Below are positions 21,563-33,436 of a stretch of DNA of 64,000 bases, piece by piece. The position numbers and the translations under genes are program-made. The notes under the pieces were generated by a model. That model searched no databases, had not been told where the DNA came from, and saw nothing but the letters and a program-made list of their open reading frames with translations. Numbering within the stretch: position 1 is the stretch's first letter; each line of letters opens with the position of its first letter. This stretch comes from Datura wrightii (lineage: Eukaryota > Streptophyta > Magnoliopsida > Solanales > Solanaceae): assembly GCA_035772735.1 (NCBI GenBank), contig JASDFA010000016.1:152842501-152906500 (forward strand), read 5' to 3'.

Positions 21563-24500
21563 TCAAGTTTCTACTAGGGAGTTGGACGATTTGTCCCGAT
21601 CATGGTCATCTCCCCAGTAGTGCTTGCATCTCTGCCCATTTACCAAGAACGTAGCACTCCTATCTTCTTGCCACAGTTCTACCGCCCCATGAGGGGTCAT
21701 TCTCACTACTTCAAACGGTCTAGACCATTTAGACCTCAGCTTACCAGGAAACAATTTCAATCTTGAATTAAAAAGCAAAACTTTCTGTCCTGGTTTGAAA
21801 ATGCGATGCACCACATGCTTGTCGTGCCATCTTTTGGTTCTTTCCTTGTAGTACTTCGCACTCTCATAGGCATGCCAGCGGAATTCATCAAGTTCGCTGA
21901 GCTGCATCAATCTCTTTTTACCTGCCAGCTCTAAGTCCATATTTAGCTTTCTAACAGCCCAGAAAGCTCGATGCTCAAGTTCAACCGGGAGATGACATGC
22001 TTTGCCATAGACCAATCGGTATGGTGACGTTCCAATCGGTGTCTTATAAGCTGTTCGGTAGGCCCACAACGCATCATCAAGTTTACCAGACCAATCATTC
22101 CGTTGTGTGTTCACCGTTTTCTGAAGAATCTGTTTTACCTCCCTATTTGACACCTCTACCTGCCCACTAGTTTGGGGGTGATATGCTGTGGCCACTTTAT
22201 GGCGCACCCCATACTTAGCCAATAATTTCTTGAAGCTTGCATTGACAAAATGAGCTCCTCCGTCACTGATAATTGCTCGGGGTGTCCCAAACCTTGTGAG
22301 AATGTGTTTCTTCACAAACTTTGTTACTACCTTGTTATCATTCCTGGGGCAAGCTATTGCTTCCACCCATTTTGATACATAATCTACAGCTACCAAGATG
22401 TAACGATTTCCAAATGACGGTGGGAATGGACCCATGAAATCAATGCCCCATACATGAAAGGGCTCAACTTCCAGTATGTTCTGCAAAGGCATCTCTTGTC
22501 TTCTGCCAATTGTTCCTGTCCGCTGACATCTATCACACATTTTGACATACTCCATAGAATCTCTGAACAGGGTCGGCCAAAAGAAACCTGACTGAAGAAC
22601 CTTATGTGCTGTTCTCTCACCTCCGTGATGCCCTCCATACAATGAAGAATGGCAGCCCCTTAGCACCTCTGCTATCTGACTCTCTGGGATGCATCTTCTC
22701 ATCACCTGGTCTGGTCCCTGCTTGAACAAATATGGCTCGTCCCATACATAATATCGGCTGTCATGCCTCAATTTTCTTCTTTGCTGGTCTGTTGCTTCAG
22801 GGGGGTAAACTCCGCTCACTAGCAAGTTGACTATGTCAGCATACCAGGGAACTTCTGCTTCTCCCACTGCCAATAGTTGCTCATCTGGGAAGTCCTCATT
22901 AATGTCATCACTTTCCATCACATGCGACCGACTCTCCAGTCGTGATAGGTGATCTTCTACCTGATTTTCACTCCCCTTTCTGTCTCTAATCTCAAGGTCG
23001 AACTCCTGTAGCAATAAGATCCATCTGATCAATCTGGGCTTAGCATCTTTCTTGTTGAATAGGTATCGAATAGCTGCATGATCAGTGTACACCACCACTT
23101 TCGAACCCACCAAATAAGACCGGAACTTGTCAAATGCAAACACCAGAGCTAGCATTTCTTTTTCTGTGACTGTGTAATTGCTCTGAGCCGTATTCAGGGT
23201 CTTTCTTGCATAATAAATGGAATGAAAAACTCTATTCTTCCTTTGTCCCAATACAGCTCCCACAGCCACATCACTGGCATCACACATCAGCTTAAATGGT
23301 TGTTCCCAGTCAGGAGAAGTAAGTATGGGTGCTTCTATCAATTTCTGCTTCAACTTTTCGAATGCTACAACACACTCATCGTTTAATTCAAACTTGACCT
23401 CCTTTTCTAGCAGCCTGCATAGCGGTCTAGAAATATTGGAAAAGTTTTTAATGAATTGTCTGTAGAATCCTGCATGTCCCAGAAAACTGCGTACACCTTT
23501 CACGGATACTGGTGGTGGCAATTTCTCAATAACCTCAATTTTAGCACGATCGACTTCCAACCCCTTTTTAGACACTTTGTGGCCCAGGACAATCCCCTCC
23601 TTCACTAAGAAGTGGCATTTCTCCCAGTTTAACACGAGGTTGGATTCTTCACATCGAGCCAGTACCCTGTCAAGATTCTGCAAGCAAGTAGCAAACGAAT
23701 TACCAAAAACAGAAAAATCATCCATAAATACCTCAACAAAATCTTCAACCATGTCATGGAATATAGCCATCATGCATATCTGAAATGTGGTGGGTGCGTT
23801 GCATAACCCAAACGGCATTCGCCTGAAAGCATATGTCCCATAAGGACAGGTGAACGTCGTCTTCTCTTGATCCTCAGGAGCGATGGCTATTTGGTTATAG
23901 CCGGAATACCCATCAAGAAAGCAATAATATTCCTGCCCTGCCAACCTGTCAAGTATTTGGTCAATAAAAGGAATGGGGTAATGGTCTTTCCTCGTGGCTT
24001 CATTCAGTTTTCGGTAGTCCATACAAATTCGCCAGCCTGTGACGGTTCGTGTGGGGATTAACTCATTTTTCTCATTGGTGATTACAGTCATCCCCGCTTT
24101 CTTAGGAACACATTAAACGGGACTGACCCACTCACTGTCTGAAATTGGGTAGACTACACCTGCATCAAGCCACTTGATTATTTCTTTCCTTACCACATCT
24201 TTCATTGCTGGATTAAGTCTCCCCTGTGGCTGAACAGTTGGCTTGGCTGCTGTCTCCATAAATATCCTGTGCGTGCAGAAAGCTGGATTTATACCCTGAA
24301 TGTCGGACATTTGCCAACCCATTGCTTTCTTCCTCTTCCTTAAGACCCCCAAAGCTGCCTGTTCCTGTTCCTCTGTCAAGTCTGCAGAGATAATAACCGG
24401 TAACGTCTCTCCCTCCCCCAAAAAGATATATTTTAAATGGGGAGGCAATTCTTTCAGCTCCAATTTCGGTGCCTCCTCAACAGACGGTTTCGGCAACGGC

Positions 24501-24574
24501 TCTAGTGATCTCATCAAGGACTGAAATTCCTGTCTTCTCAGATATTTAGGTGCTCCATCCAACAATTGAACCAT
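21563..24574 (-). pseudogene. A pol: reverse transcriptase, RNase H and integrase
   Basis: This is the pol half of the single gag-pol frame. The piece 24574-24116 is the region between protease and RT. A TAA at 24113-24115 replaces a Gln codon (C reads CAG here) just before the RT core. From 24091 the frame is open for 842 codons. RT: CMDYRKLN (residues 23-30), FLDGYSGYNQ (58-67), MPFGLCNAP (92-100), FMDD catalytic site (122-125). RNase H: CDASDVAVG, an EMLAL motif and YTDHAA, with the acidic residues present. Integrase: HHCC zinc region (GGHHGGER...CDRCQRTG), then GIDFMGP, ISDGGAHF and QVEVSNRE supplying D, D and E. Stop at 21563. Apart from the stop, every catalytic residue I can check is intact, so a copy without it could supply enzymes in trans. 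Confidence 0.9.
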
Positions 24575-24622
24575 TCCACAAGCTTCTCCATCCCCAAAAT
24601 GATCAGAATGCGTAAGCGCTCT

Positions 24623-26938
24623 CTACAAGGGGTCTTGAGCTTCAACAGCCGGCTTACTTTCTACATGTTCAACCACGCTGATTTCCGAAAGCTCCTCATG
24701 TATAGCCGGCAACTTCATGGCTTTTAACACATCAAATACCTCTACCTTGTCATGTGCTTGCATTGTAAGTTGACCCGTAGCTACATCGATCAATGCCTTT
24801 CCGGTTGCCAAAAAGGGTCGTCCCAAAATAAATGGGACTTCCGCATCTGGTTCAAAATCCAGAACAATGAAATCTACCGGAAAAATGAGGGAGCCTACCT
24901 GCACTAGCACATCCTCAACAATGCCATCCGGCTTAGCTAAAGACCTGTCTGCTAGCTGCAAGATCACTGTTGTAGGTCTAGGACACCCTAGCCCTAACTT
25001 CCTGAATACCGAAGATGGCATCAAATTTATACTTGCCCCCAAGTCGCATAACCCACGAGCTCGGATACTTTGCCCAATCGTCAGCTGGATGGTAAAACTT
25101 CCAGGATCCTTCAGTTTAGTGGGCAACCTGTTCTGAATATGGGATGTGCATTCCTCCGTTAAAGCCACCGTGGCATACTCAGTCAAGCGACTTTTGTTGG
25201 CCACGATGTCTTTGATATACTTTGCATATTTTGGCACACCCTGCAAGACATCAACAAGAGGTAAGTTAACATGTACCTGTTTAAGTACCTCCATGAATTT
25301 CTGGAAACACGCCTCCTCCTTGTGTTTCTTAAGTCGTTGAGGGAACGGGGGTGGAGGCCTTGCTGGTTCAGCTTCTTTGGTCTTCCCCGTATCTGAGGTT
25401 TGTTCTCCCTCAACATCTGCTGCTCCTGACTTCTGAGGCGGTCTTTCCGGTTCCACCTCCTTTAATTGTAAACCACTCCTCGTGGTCACTGCATTTACCT
25501 GCTTAGGATTGGGATCCGTGTCGCTAGGTAGTCCTCCCCTTGGTCTAGTATTTTGGGCACTAGCAAATTGCCCAAACTGATATTCAAGAGCCTTGGTTGC
25601 CAATTGATTGTTCTTTACTTCGGCTGCCAATTTGACATAGTCAGCCTGCAATTGTGCCTGGTTGGCAATCATGGTCTTGAACATTTCCTCAATAGTCGGT
25701 GATGGTGGTGGAGGAGGGGCATTGTGATTTCTAAACTGATTCTGATAGCCTTGTTGCCCTCCTTGGTTTCTGTGCATACCCTGCCGTGAACCCTGGCCTT
25801 GTTGATTGTTGCTACCCCACGAAAAATTCGGATGATTCCTCCAGTTCGAGTTGTAGCCACCACCAAACTGCTGTTGATTCCTCTATGCATTGCCCACAAA
25901 GTTGACAGAATCAGGATTTGCACCACAGCATTCAGCTGAATGCTCACTACTACCACACACTTCACACCACATCTGTTGGACTGCATTGACTGAGGCTGAA
26001 GGCTGGTTCAAATTCATATTGCTGAAGTGAGTGTTTAACTGATTTTGCAAAGCAGCTATCTGTGCAGCAATAGCTATGAATCCATCCACTTCAAACACTC
26101 CCGCTTCTTTCCTTGCTCCACCTCTTGACGAATCTGCATTCCATTCCGGATTGCCTTGTGAAATTCGGTTGAGCAAAGTGTACAGCTCCTCGTAAGTCTT
26201 CTCCAGCGCTTGCCCTCCAGCTGCTGAGTCTAACAAAATTTTAGTGTGGGGTTCCAAACCCTCAATAAAAGTGTGTACCAACACCTCGTTTGACTGATGA
26301 TGATGAGGACAGTCTCGCAACATGGACTTGAATCTTTCCCAGGCTTGATAAAGATTTTCTCGTTCCCTCTGTTTAAAACTTAGAATCTGACTTCTAAGTT
26401 TAGCTGTTTTACCTGAAGGGAAAAATCTGATCAAAAACTTCCTTGCAAGATCATCCCACGTTGATATAGAGTTGGGTGGCTCAGCTTTTAACCACCTCTT
26501 GGCTTCACCAAGTAAGGAAAATGGAAATAAGGTGAGCCGAACATAATCAGGTGACACTCCAGCGGGGATGTAAGTGTCACTTATCTCCAAGAAGTTCTGG
26601 AGATGTTGTTCTGGATCTTCGTGAGAGAGACCGGTAAACTGCCCGCTAGTGTGCAAAAGTTGCACCATATTTTGCTTTAACTCAAATCTCCCCCCAGGCT
26701 CTGGTTTGCGGATGCTGGAATGTACATTATTAGCGTGTGGGATTGCCACCTCGCGAACCGGCCTGGCTGCTACTTCCTCGGGCACTAACACTGCCCGCAC
26801 AACTGGTGGATTTGGTTGCTCCATCATAGACTGTTTAAGCAACTGCAGCTTCTTCCGAAGAGCTTCTCTACATTGACTGTGCAATTCACGTTCTGGCTCT
26901 AAGTAAGATTCCACCAGCTCCTTGTCCCTTGCCAGTGT
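24623..26938 (-). pseudogene. A gag-protease, two stops, no AUG at the open-frame start
   Basis: The frame opens after a TGA at 26939-26941 and is the same frame as pol. The first AUG is at 26827, yet the residues before it (ARDKELVESYLEPERE) are conserved in C. The gag domain (about 26640-26280; SLLGEAKRWL, KFLIRFFPSGKT, AWERFKSMLRDCPHHH) is followed by a CEVC...H...C zinc knuckle near 25940 and Gln/Asn-rich and Pro-rich linkers. The protease has CDLGASINLMP near 25050 and FILGRPFLATGKALIDV near 24800. Stops are TAG at 25883 (CAG in B) and TAG at 24623 (GAG in C). The product would build the particle and process Gag-Pol. Confidence 0.88.
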
Positions 26939-27054
26939 TCACAGAAATAAAAATCTGCAAAATACAGGCTAAGACCAAGTTGTTAACACTTAAGAAAATA
27001 AAAATACAAATACAGTAAATTTACACTAAACACAATTTTACAAATCGCCTAGCC

Positions 27055-27072
27055 TCCCCGGCAACGGCGCCA
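27055..27072 (-). other. A primer-binding site (tRNA-Asp)
   Basis: TGGCGCCGTTGCCGGGGA on the minus strand, a few bases from the 5' LTR, is complementary to the 3' end of plant tRNA-Asp, the primer of Athila-type elements. Confidence 0.92.
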
Positions 27073-27078
27073 AAAACT

Positions 27079-28546
27079 TGTTGCGCGCGTATCACTGCTC
27101 GGTATATATTAAAAACCGACATGCAAGTGTACGTGGTCAAACAAGTAATAAAGTGGCTAAGTAGCCAAGTATCGATCCAAGGAGGCTGCTCTAGATATGC
27201 AAAACTGCCTAGTTTACTATATCTCTATTCTATTTCTAACTATGTTAACAACAATCCAACCAAGATTTGAGTGAGTTTTGTTTCTAAACTAATTATATAC
27301 TAAAATTAATAACTACTATTTACGTTGAATTTAGACAATGGATATGCACATGCCAAGGTTAAGAACGAGTAATGAACTTGATAATCATGATAATTTGGTC
27401 ATCCTCTTCTTCATATTGCTAGCCAAGAACGTTTGCCTAGAAATTAAAACTTCCGTATTCAATTTCACTTTAGAATCATAAACCATCCGTCTACATTTCT
27501 GTGATCAAATGCAATTTATGACCTAACACTCCAATTCCGGTTCCTAAATTGACTAATACGGCTTTCAAGTATATTTCTATCAAGAAAGCACATCAAAACC
27601 CAATTTTCCCAAATCAAGTTAAGAACAATACCCTATTAATTTACAACTTTCCAATTTCATGCTCTCTCGAGTGAAATTGGACTTTTTAGATATACATTAA
27701 TGGTGGCCAATCAATAATGTAATAAACACAAGAATTAATAGAACAACATGCAAGAAGAAGAAGAAACCATATCAATTATTACCAACATTCATTACACAAG
27801 TTCAAAACCTCAGCAAGAAAGGAATTAGCCACTCATTCTTGGATTAATCATCCTAGAATGAGTGTTAATCATGCATACAATTGAAGGAAAGAAGAAGGGA
27901 AGAGAAGAAAACTCTTATCTTTTCTATTCTTCAACTGCCACAAAACCACGTTCCTGCTCTCCACTTCTGAACTCAGCTAAAAAAACTAAAACTAAAAAAC
28001 TCCTCTTTAAAAATAACCTAAGTGTGCTATTTATACTAGTGGGAAATTTTTCCCGGAATAACAAGCAACGTGTCACGGAGGCCAACGCGGAGCACTGCCT
28101 CCGTGACACGGTGTGGACGCGGACCCTCTCTGGAAATTGCAGGGTCCGGATAATTGGCCTCAACGTGGCACGGAGGCCATCGCGGAGGCCTATCTCCGTG
28201 CCACGGAGCTGACGCGCAGGCACACTGGAAATTGCCCATTTTATTTCTGCCCAGACAGTGTGCTACCGCGATGGCAGCGTGGCACGGCTCCATCGCGGAG
28301 CCACTGTAAAATGTGCCATCCAAGGCCTTTTCCACGCTCGCATCCCAGTCCAACTCCGACATAGTTCCAACACGCATTTTAGCTCCTCAAAATCACATTA
28401 CCTGCAAAACAAATGCTAATCATGTTGGTTAGTATAAATTCGCATTTTATTACCAAATACATGATATTATATACACATTGCACAACAAACAAGGTAAAAA
28501 TGATACGTTTGAGTATCACTTGGGCATATAAATCTGCCCAAGATCA
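27079..28546 (-). repeat. A 5' LTR
   Basis: It is the direct repeat of 15579-17047. Its TATA box is at 28028-28035 (minus) and the first dyad module has arms 28069-28081 and 28098-28110, again with a 16-nt spacer. Confidence 0.95.
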
Positions 28547-28551
28547 CAATT
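28547..28551. repeat. Target-site duplication of A, right copy (caatt)
   Basis: Follows AGATCA at the LTR end and matches 15574-15578. Confidence 0.95.
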
Positions 28552-30240
28552 GTTCCCTCAAAAGGGGTGATGCCACTCACTGAAGAGACAATCCCTATTT
28601 TCTTCATGACTCAACGCATACACACAAGGGACTGCACAAAGATAAGTTGCACTCACTCTCCCAAAAGAAATCTGCATGCACCCAACTCGACCCATAGGCT
28701 TGCCCTACGTGTAAATTTCCACTAATATAGAGAAATTGCACTTAAAATCGCTTAGGACTTGCGGGTCATGATGTAGGCTAGGGATGAGGTAGGATAAATG
28801 TTTAGCTTTAGTGACTAATGCCTCCCTAATGCCTTTATAAACATTTGCAACATCCCATTATCTTATTGAAATTACTCCACCTTATTTCTCCTTGTTCATT
28901 ATCTTCATCCTTTATGTAACACCAACCATCCTTTTAACACCCATGAATTCCACAATTAGCCTTTTGTATTCAAGAGATAGCACCTTTTTTACCATTCTTT
29001 TCTCTTCTGATGATTCAAGGATTTTCAATCCAATGATTCATTCATTTTATAACAATTTTGGTGCTACCTCATATTGAAGTTCTCATTTTTCTCTTTTCTC
29101 TTGCAAAACTCCGAACTTCGGCTTTTGCCTCATCTCACATTCATTTCTTATCGCTCCTCGATTCATTGGCTTGAAGCCCCCATTTTTCATTGTTTTATTA
29201 CTAGAAATTAGGGAGGATAGGTGCCAAAGAGAAGGATAGAAAAAATGGTCATTAGGATTGTAATGTGGTTTCCAAATAAAAAAATCCAAGACTCAAACAT
29301 TGGCTATCAAAGATTAATGCTCAAGGAGGTCATTTTGAGTGAAGTGACTAACAAAAGGAGGCCTAAGATTATGTTCTAACTGTAACTACATCTAGGATTT
29401 CTCCTTGAATCACACTTGAGGCAAGTTCTAGACAAGAAGATGTGCATGGGATTTACAAAAGTCCTTATTACACAAGGCATCACTCCTCAAGAGACCACAA
29501 AAGTCATTATCCACACAAAATCTTGGTTTAAGACCTCAAAACATGCACATTCATAAGTCAAGCAAGGAATCTAAAAAGTATGACAAAGAGTGCTATGTTC
29601 TCGATTCAAACATTTGCTCATTATTATTTTCATTTTCATGCCCTATTTTAAAACACCATTTCAAAATTTTTGTTGGTGGTGCCTCTCAAAACAGCTCCAT
29701 AAATGACTCAAAAACAACCTGGAATTTTCCCTTAAGAAAGTCGCTACTCAATCTATCATAAAAAAATGCCAACCAAGTTCGACAACAAAAAAAGGAAACA
29801 AATGAATGCTCCTCGGGAAAGAATCGTGGTATAAAGAAAACAAACAAATGAATGCTCCTCGTGAAAGAATCGTGGTATAAAGAAAACCCTAGGAGTTTTG
29901 ATACTGCCCTATAATTTACAAAGGCGAATAAGAAAACAAGAAAACTTGGGTCATGCATGCAAAATTTATCAATTCAAAGCGACTACCCTTTTTTATCATT
30001 AACACATCAACATTCAAGAACTCAATCATGTCATTCATTTTCATTACCATAACAAGCCCGGCAAGGGAAATCATTAACAAACAAAACAAACAAAATCCCG
30101 AAAAAGGCTATATCAATACAATTGCAAAAACATCAATGACCTCCCAACAAACAAATACTCATCCCTCCCCCACTTAAGAGAATAAATTATCCCAAACGTA
30201 TGCATCTAAAAGGGAAAGGGGCAAGAGACTCCATGAGGGG
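28552..30240 (-). other. E 3' non-coding region (right piece)
   Basis: This continues 15573 beyond the A insertion. No credible gene is visible. Two blocks, about 28649-28740 (caaaagaaa...cccataggcttgccc) and about 29415-29432 (ggcaagttctagacaa), are collinear with blocks in the equivalent region of A and B. A short duplication (about 29796-29890) repeats caaatgaatgctcctcg and gaaagaatcgtgg. Confidence 0.65.
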
Positions 30241-30740
30241 TCATTCCTCCTCATTATCATCAGTTGCATCACCTGCACCATCACTACCAGCCTCATCTAC
30301 ACCATCAAAATCATCCCCCAAGCCCTCGAACAGATCATCAATGGGGCCTCGACCTGTGGAAGGAGAAGCCATTGCAGCGTCAAGGGCACTCATGTCAGGA
30401 ACCTCTATTAATGTCCGGCTTTTCCATTCCTACACCTCAGTTCAGAGAGAGGTGACATGCCCCTCAACTGCATCCACCCATTTTCACAATGTAATGATGC
30501 TTTCATACAAATATTTGAGCTCTTTCTTCACTGTTTGAGCAATGAGTGTAAGGAGACTCTTGGCCAATCTTTGGAGTTGGCTCTCATTAGAGTTGGTTAT
30601 TTTCACAAGTCTGTGGAGACCACTTGCTTGGGAGGATGTAGGAGGGGGAGATCCCCGAGGAGGAATGTCGCCTGAAGCTTGGCCTGACGCTTCGTGATGG
30701 GGCATGTTAAAATCCGGGACAAGTGGTGAGTGGTCCGACC
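30241..30740 (-). pseudogene. E ORF3, C-terminal part
   Basis: On the minus strand this piece contains a Ser/Pro-rich segment (GDIPPRGSPPPTSSQ), a helical-looking segment (QRLAKSLLTLIAQTVKKEL) and an acidic tail ending DDNEEE before TGA at 30241-30243. The position and acidic tail match ORF3 of A and B. Stops occur near 30484, 30436 and 30427. The upstream half of the gene lies at 40748-41139, separated by element F. Confidence 0.6.
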
Positions 30741-30745
30741 CATGG
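30741..30745. repeat. Target-site duplication of F, left copy (catgg)
   Basis: catgg directly precedes TGTAATGCC and recurs at 40743-40747 after TGACA. Confidence 0.95.
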
Positions 30746-33214
30746 TGTAATGCCTCGGAAACTAAAAATCAATATTCGGGGCATAAATCAGAAAATCTAG
30801 AAAAATGCAGAAAAGTTGCAGAACGACCAACCTGACTGGTCGTTAAGGGAAGCAACGACTCGTTAGGTCAATCGTGTGAAGGATGCCAAGAATATACTTC
30901 AGTATTCCTAACGGACGACCCCACGAGTCGTTATCAAGCCCTACGACTCGTTTAGTCGGCCGTTGCCAAGCTGGAGTTTAAAAGTTTGAGGAATTTATAG
31001 TGTACTTGATGGAAGGTCACCACGAGTCATCATAAGCAGTAACGACTCATCAGGTCCTTCGTTTCCAGTTCCTTCTAACTTTCTTACCAGTGTACCTGAT
31101 GGACGACACGACGAGTCGTCCCCAGTCATGACGACTCATCATGTGCCCATCAGGAGTCGGTAGAAATTTTTCTAGTGAAGTTAACGGGAGGACCCAATGA
31201 CTCGTTGGACCTGGTAACGAGTCGTTAGGTCACCCGTTAGGGATATCTGACAGTTTTTCCTAGAGAATCTCTAAGAGCTATTTAGTAATTTCCTATCCTC
31301 CTAAGCCCTAAACTACGTCATTTTGGCTATAGTTCATACGTTTTAGTGGGAAAAAGTGGTTCATTCCTCATTTCCCACTCTTAGTTCTCAAGAAAACATC
31401 GAAGTCTCCTCTCAAGAACTCTTAAGTGAAGTCTAGGGTTCCTCACCAGCTTCAGTCATTCAAGATTCTTTATCTGGAGAAATTCAGCCAGGTATGTGGG
31501 GTTTTAGCAAGGGGATTGTTCTTCCCTTGTGCCCCTAAAATCCTTCTCAATTTCTCCTATCAGTTTTGAGCCCTGAGCTTTTGAATATGAATAGTATTCA
31601 TGTTTATTTTCATTGATTTCTCTTAGAATAATGTTCATGTAAATTGCTGATATGATCCCCATAAATTCCTTATCAAATTGTCGATATTCATACAGAAAGT
31701 GAATTTAAGCCCTAACTTTTGAGTAATGGCTTTAGTTGTTAAATTCCCTCTAGTGAATGAAGAATGCTTTGTGTTGAATTCCTAGAATTTTCTTGCTATT
31801 CGTACATGTTGGGTGAATATCCAAAGAATCAGGATGACTTTAGTACATTGAATGAAATTCTCTATTAGATGCTTAGTAATTTAGTCAGTTAGAACACATA
31901 ACTCTATCAGTCTAGTCTCAGTCAGAATCATATCAGTCTAGCTTTAGTAAGATTTTAGCAACCTCAGTGTTGTCTAGAAAATGTCAAATGATCAGTTTGA
32001 CTCCAATTCATTTTCAAGGTGTCAGTGGTGCCTCCCAGTTTTCAGAATCATATTTAGATTTCAATTATTTGGTCCATTAGGCGGTCATGATATTCAGTTA
32101 TAAATTTGACCGGCCCCACGACCCCAGTTCAGTTATTAGTTGTTCTGTAGACGGTTACGACGCTTCTAGACAAGCAGTTCTGACCAGTCTCAAAACCCAG
32201 TTTCAAAATCTAGTCTGATAAGGCTCTCGGGGTACATGCAGTTATTCATCCATGACTAGTCTTGGGCCCCAGTTTTGAGCTATCAGCTTAGTAGTTCAGT
32301 TTAGGTTTTTTCAGTGAGAGTGGAACTTAACACCGAGAAGGCCGGGGTTCCAGCGCACCCAGGTTCACAAAACTACATTGCCAGTATAGGTTACAGTATT
32401 ACTTGGTCTGATTGGCCCCAGATATTTTTTTGTGATCACCAGTTCATGCCGTTATACCCTGACAAGGTATATTAGATCCTACTGGTGGGGTGTTTACATC
32501 GAACTTCATGTCTAGCTCACGTGGTTATATGTCGGTTATAGACTGTCCAACTAGTCAGTCTAGTACAGTATTAGATTAAGCAGCTCAATTCAGTATAGTA
32601 TCTCAGATTTAGTGTTTCAGACTTTGGGCATGTGCTTGACCTCAAATAGGGTCATCTTGACCATTTCAGATTATATAAGTAGTTCAGTTCAGTTTACCTG
32701 TTGGTCATGGCATGTCATTTAGTTCAGACTTTTAATTCAGTATGTTTCTCCCACTTACTTAGTACATTCAAAGTACTAATGCATGTTTTCATGCTGTCTC
32801 GTTTCATTATACAACTGTAGGTTCTCAGATTCAGCACAGATAGTTACTTCAGTTTTAGAGCATTCCATTTCAGCAGATCAGAGTGTGAGTCCTCATCATT
32901 TGAGGGCCTTGTTTAATTATTTAAGTTGGATATGGTTTTGTTTAGACTTAGAGTTAGCTGGGGACCTGTCCCGGCAACTCCTCAGTAGTTAGCTTTTAGA
33001 CCATACTTGTTTTTCAGAATTGAATTTCAGATATATTATTTCATTCTCTACTTTCAGTCTTTACCTTTTCTTAAACTGATAAATATGTTATTTAAAACTT
33101 CCGCTGTGCATGTTTACTCTAAATGCTACTATATGATAGACCAGGGGTTGACTTGGGGTCACTTGTGGCTTCAAGTACCGCGTTACATCTAGGGTGTAGG
33201 CTCGGGGCGTGACA
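30746..33214 (+). repeat. F 5' LTR
   Basis: Runs from TGTAATGCC to GGCGTGACA and is repeated at 38277-40742. Confidence 0.95.
30830..31240 (+). promoter_or_regulatory. F U3 array of five hairpin units (ACGAGTCGT words)
   Basis: Five units about 80-95 bp apart each form a dyad around ACGAGTCGT / ACGACTCGT with outer complementary words such as aacggacgac and gtc...ccgtt. The loop is about 8-9 nt. The array is repeated in the 3' LTR at 38358-38770; the clearest unit there has 15-bp arms at 38361-38375 and 38385-38399. Confidence 0.7.
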
Positions 33215-33218
33215 AACT

Positions 33219-33230
33219 TGGTATTAGAGC
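33219..33230 (+). other. F primer-binding site (initiator tRNA-Met, one mismatch)
   Basis: TGGTATTAGAGC follows the LTR end by four bases. The canonical site has C at the seventh base, so this copy carries a C-to-T change. Confidence 0.85.
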
Positions 33231-33436
33231 ACTAGGTTTAGAGTATCCTCAAAAAGTCTAAAAGCCGCATGAGTAGAGTCCTTTTCATGGGTGTGAAGCA
33301 CGCCACACTTATGACGAGGAGGCTACAAGATTTTATTAGGAAAAAATTCCCCTTTTATTTATGCTCTTTATTGTGCATTAAAATCCAATTCCAAAGGCAT
33401 CTTTCTAAATCGTATCCTATTTCATTTCAGTGAACA

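Larger units (their letters stand above)
15579..28546 (-). mobile_element. Element A: full-length, young Athila-type retrotransposon
   Basis: The 12,968-bp element is bounded by LTRs of 1,469 and 1,468 bp and by a caatt duplication. On the minus strand the order is 5' LTR, tRNA-Asp primer site, gag-pro-pol, spacer, ORF3, long non-coding region, purine tract, 3' LTR. The LTRs differ at 8 sites and one 1-bp indel by my count. There are three stops in gag-pol and two in ORF3, but I saw no frameshift. It is inserted in the 3' non-coding region of element E. Confidence 0.96.

Noticed and set aside
28552..30240. A host gene between elements A and F
   Set aside because: Only short AT-rich frames are present, and collinear blocks with the A and B 3' non-coding region show it belongs to element E.
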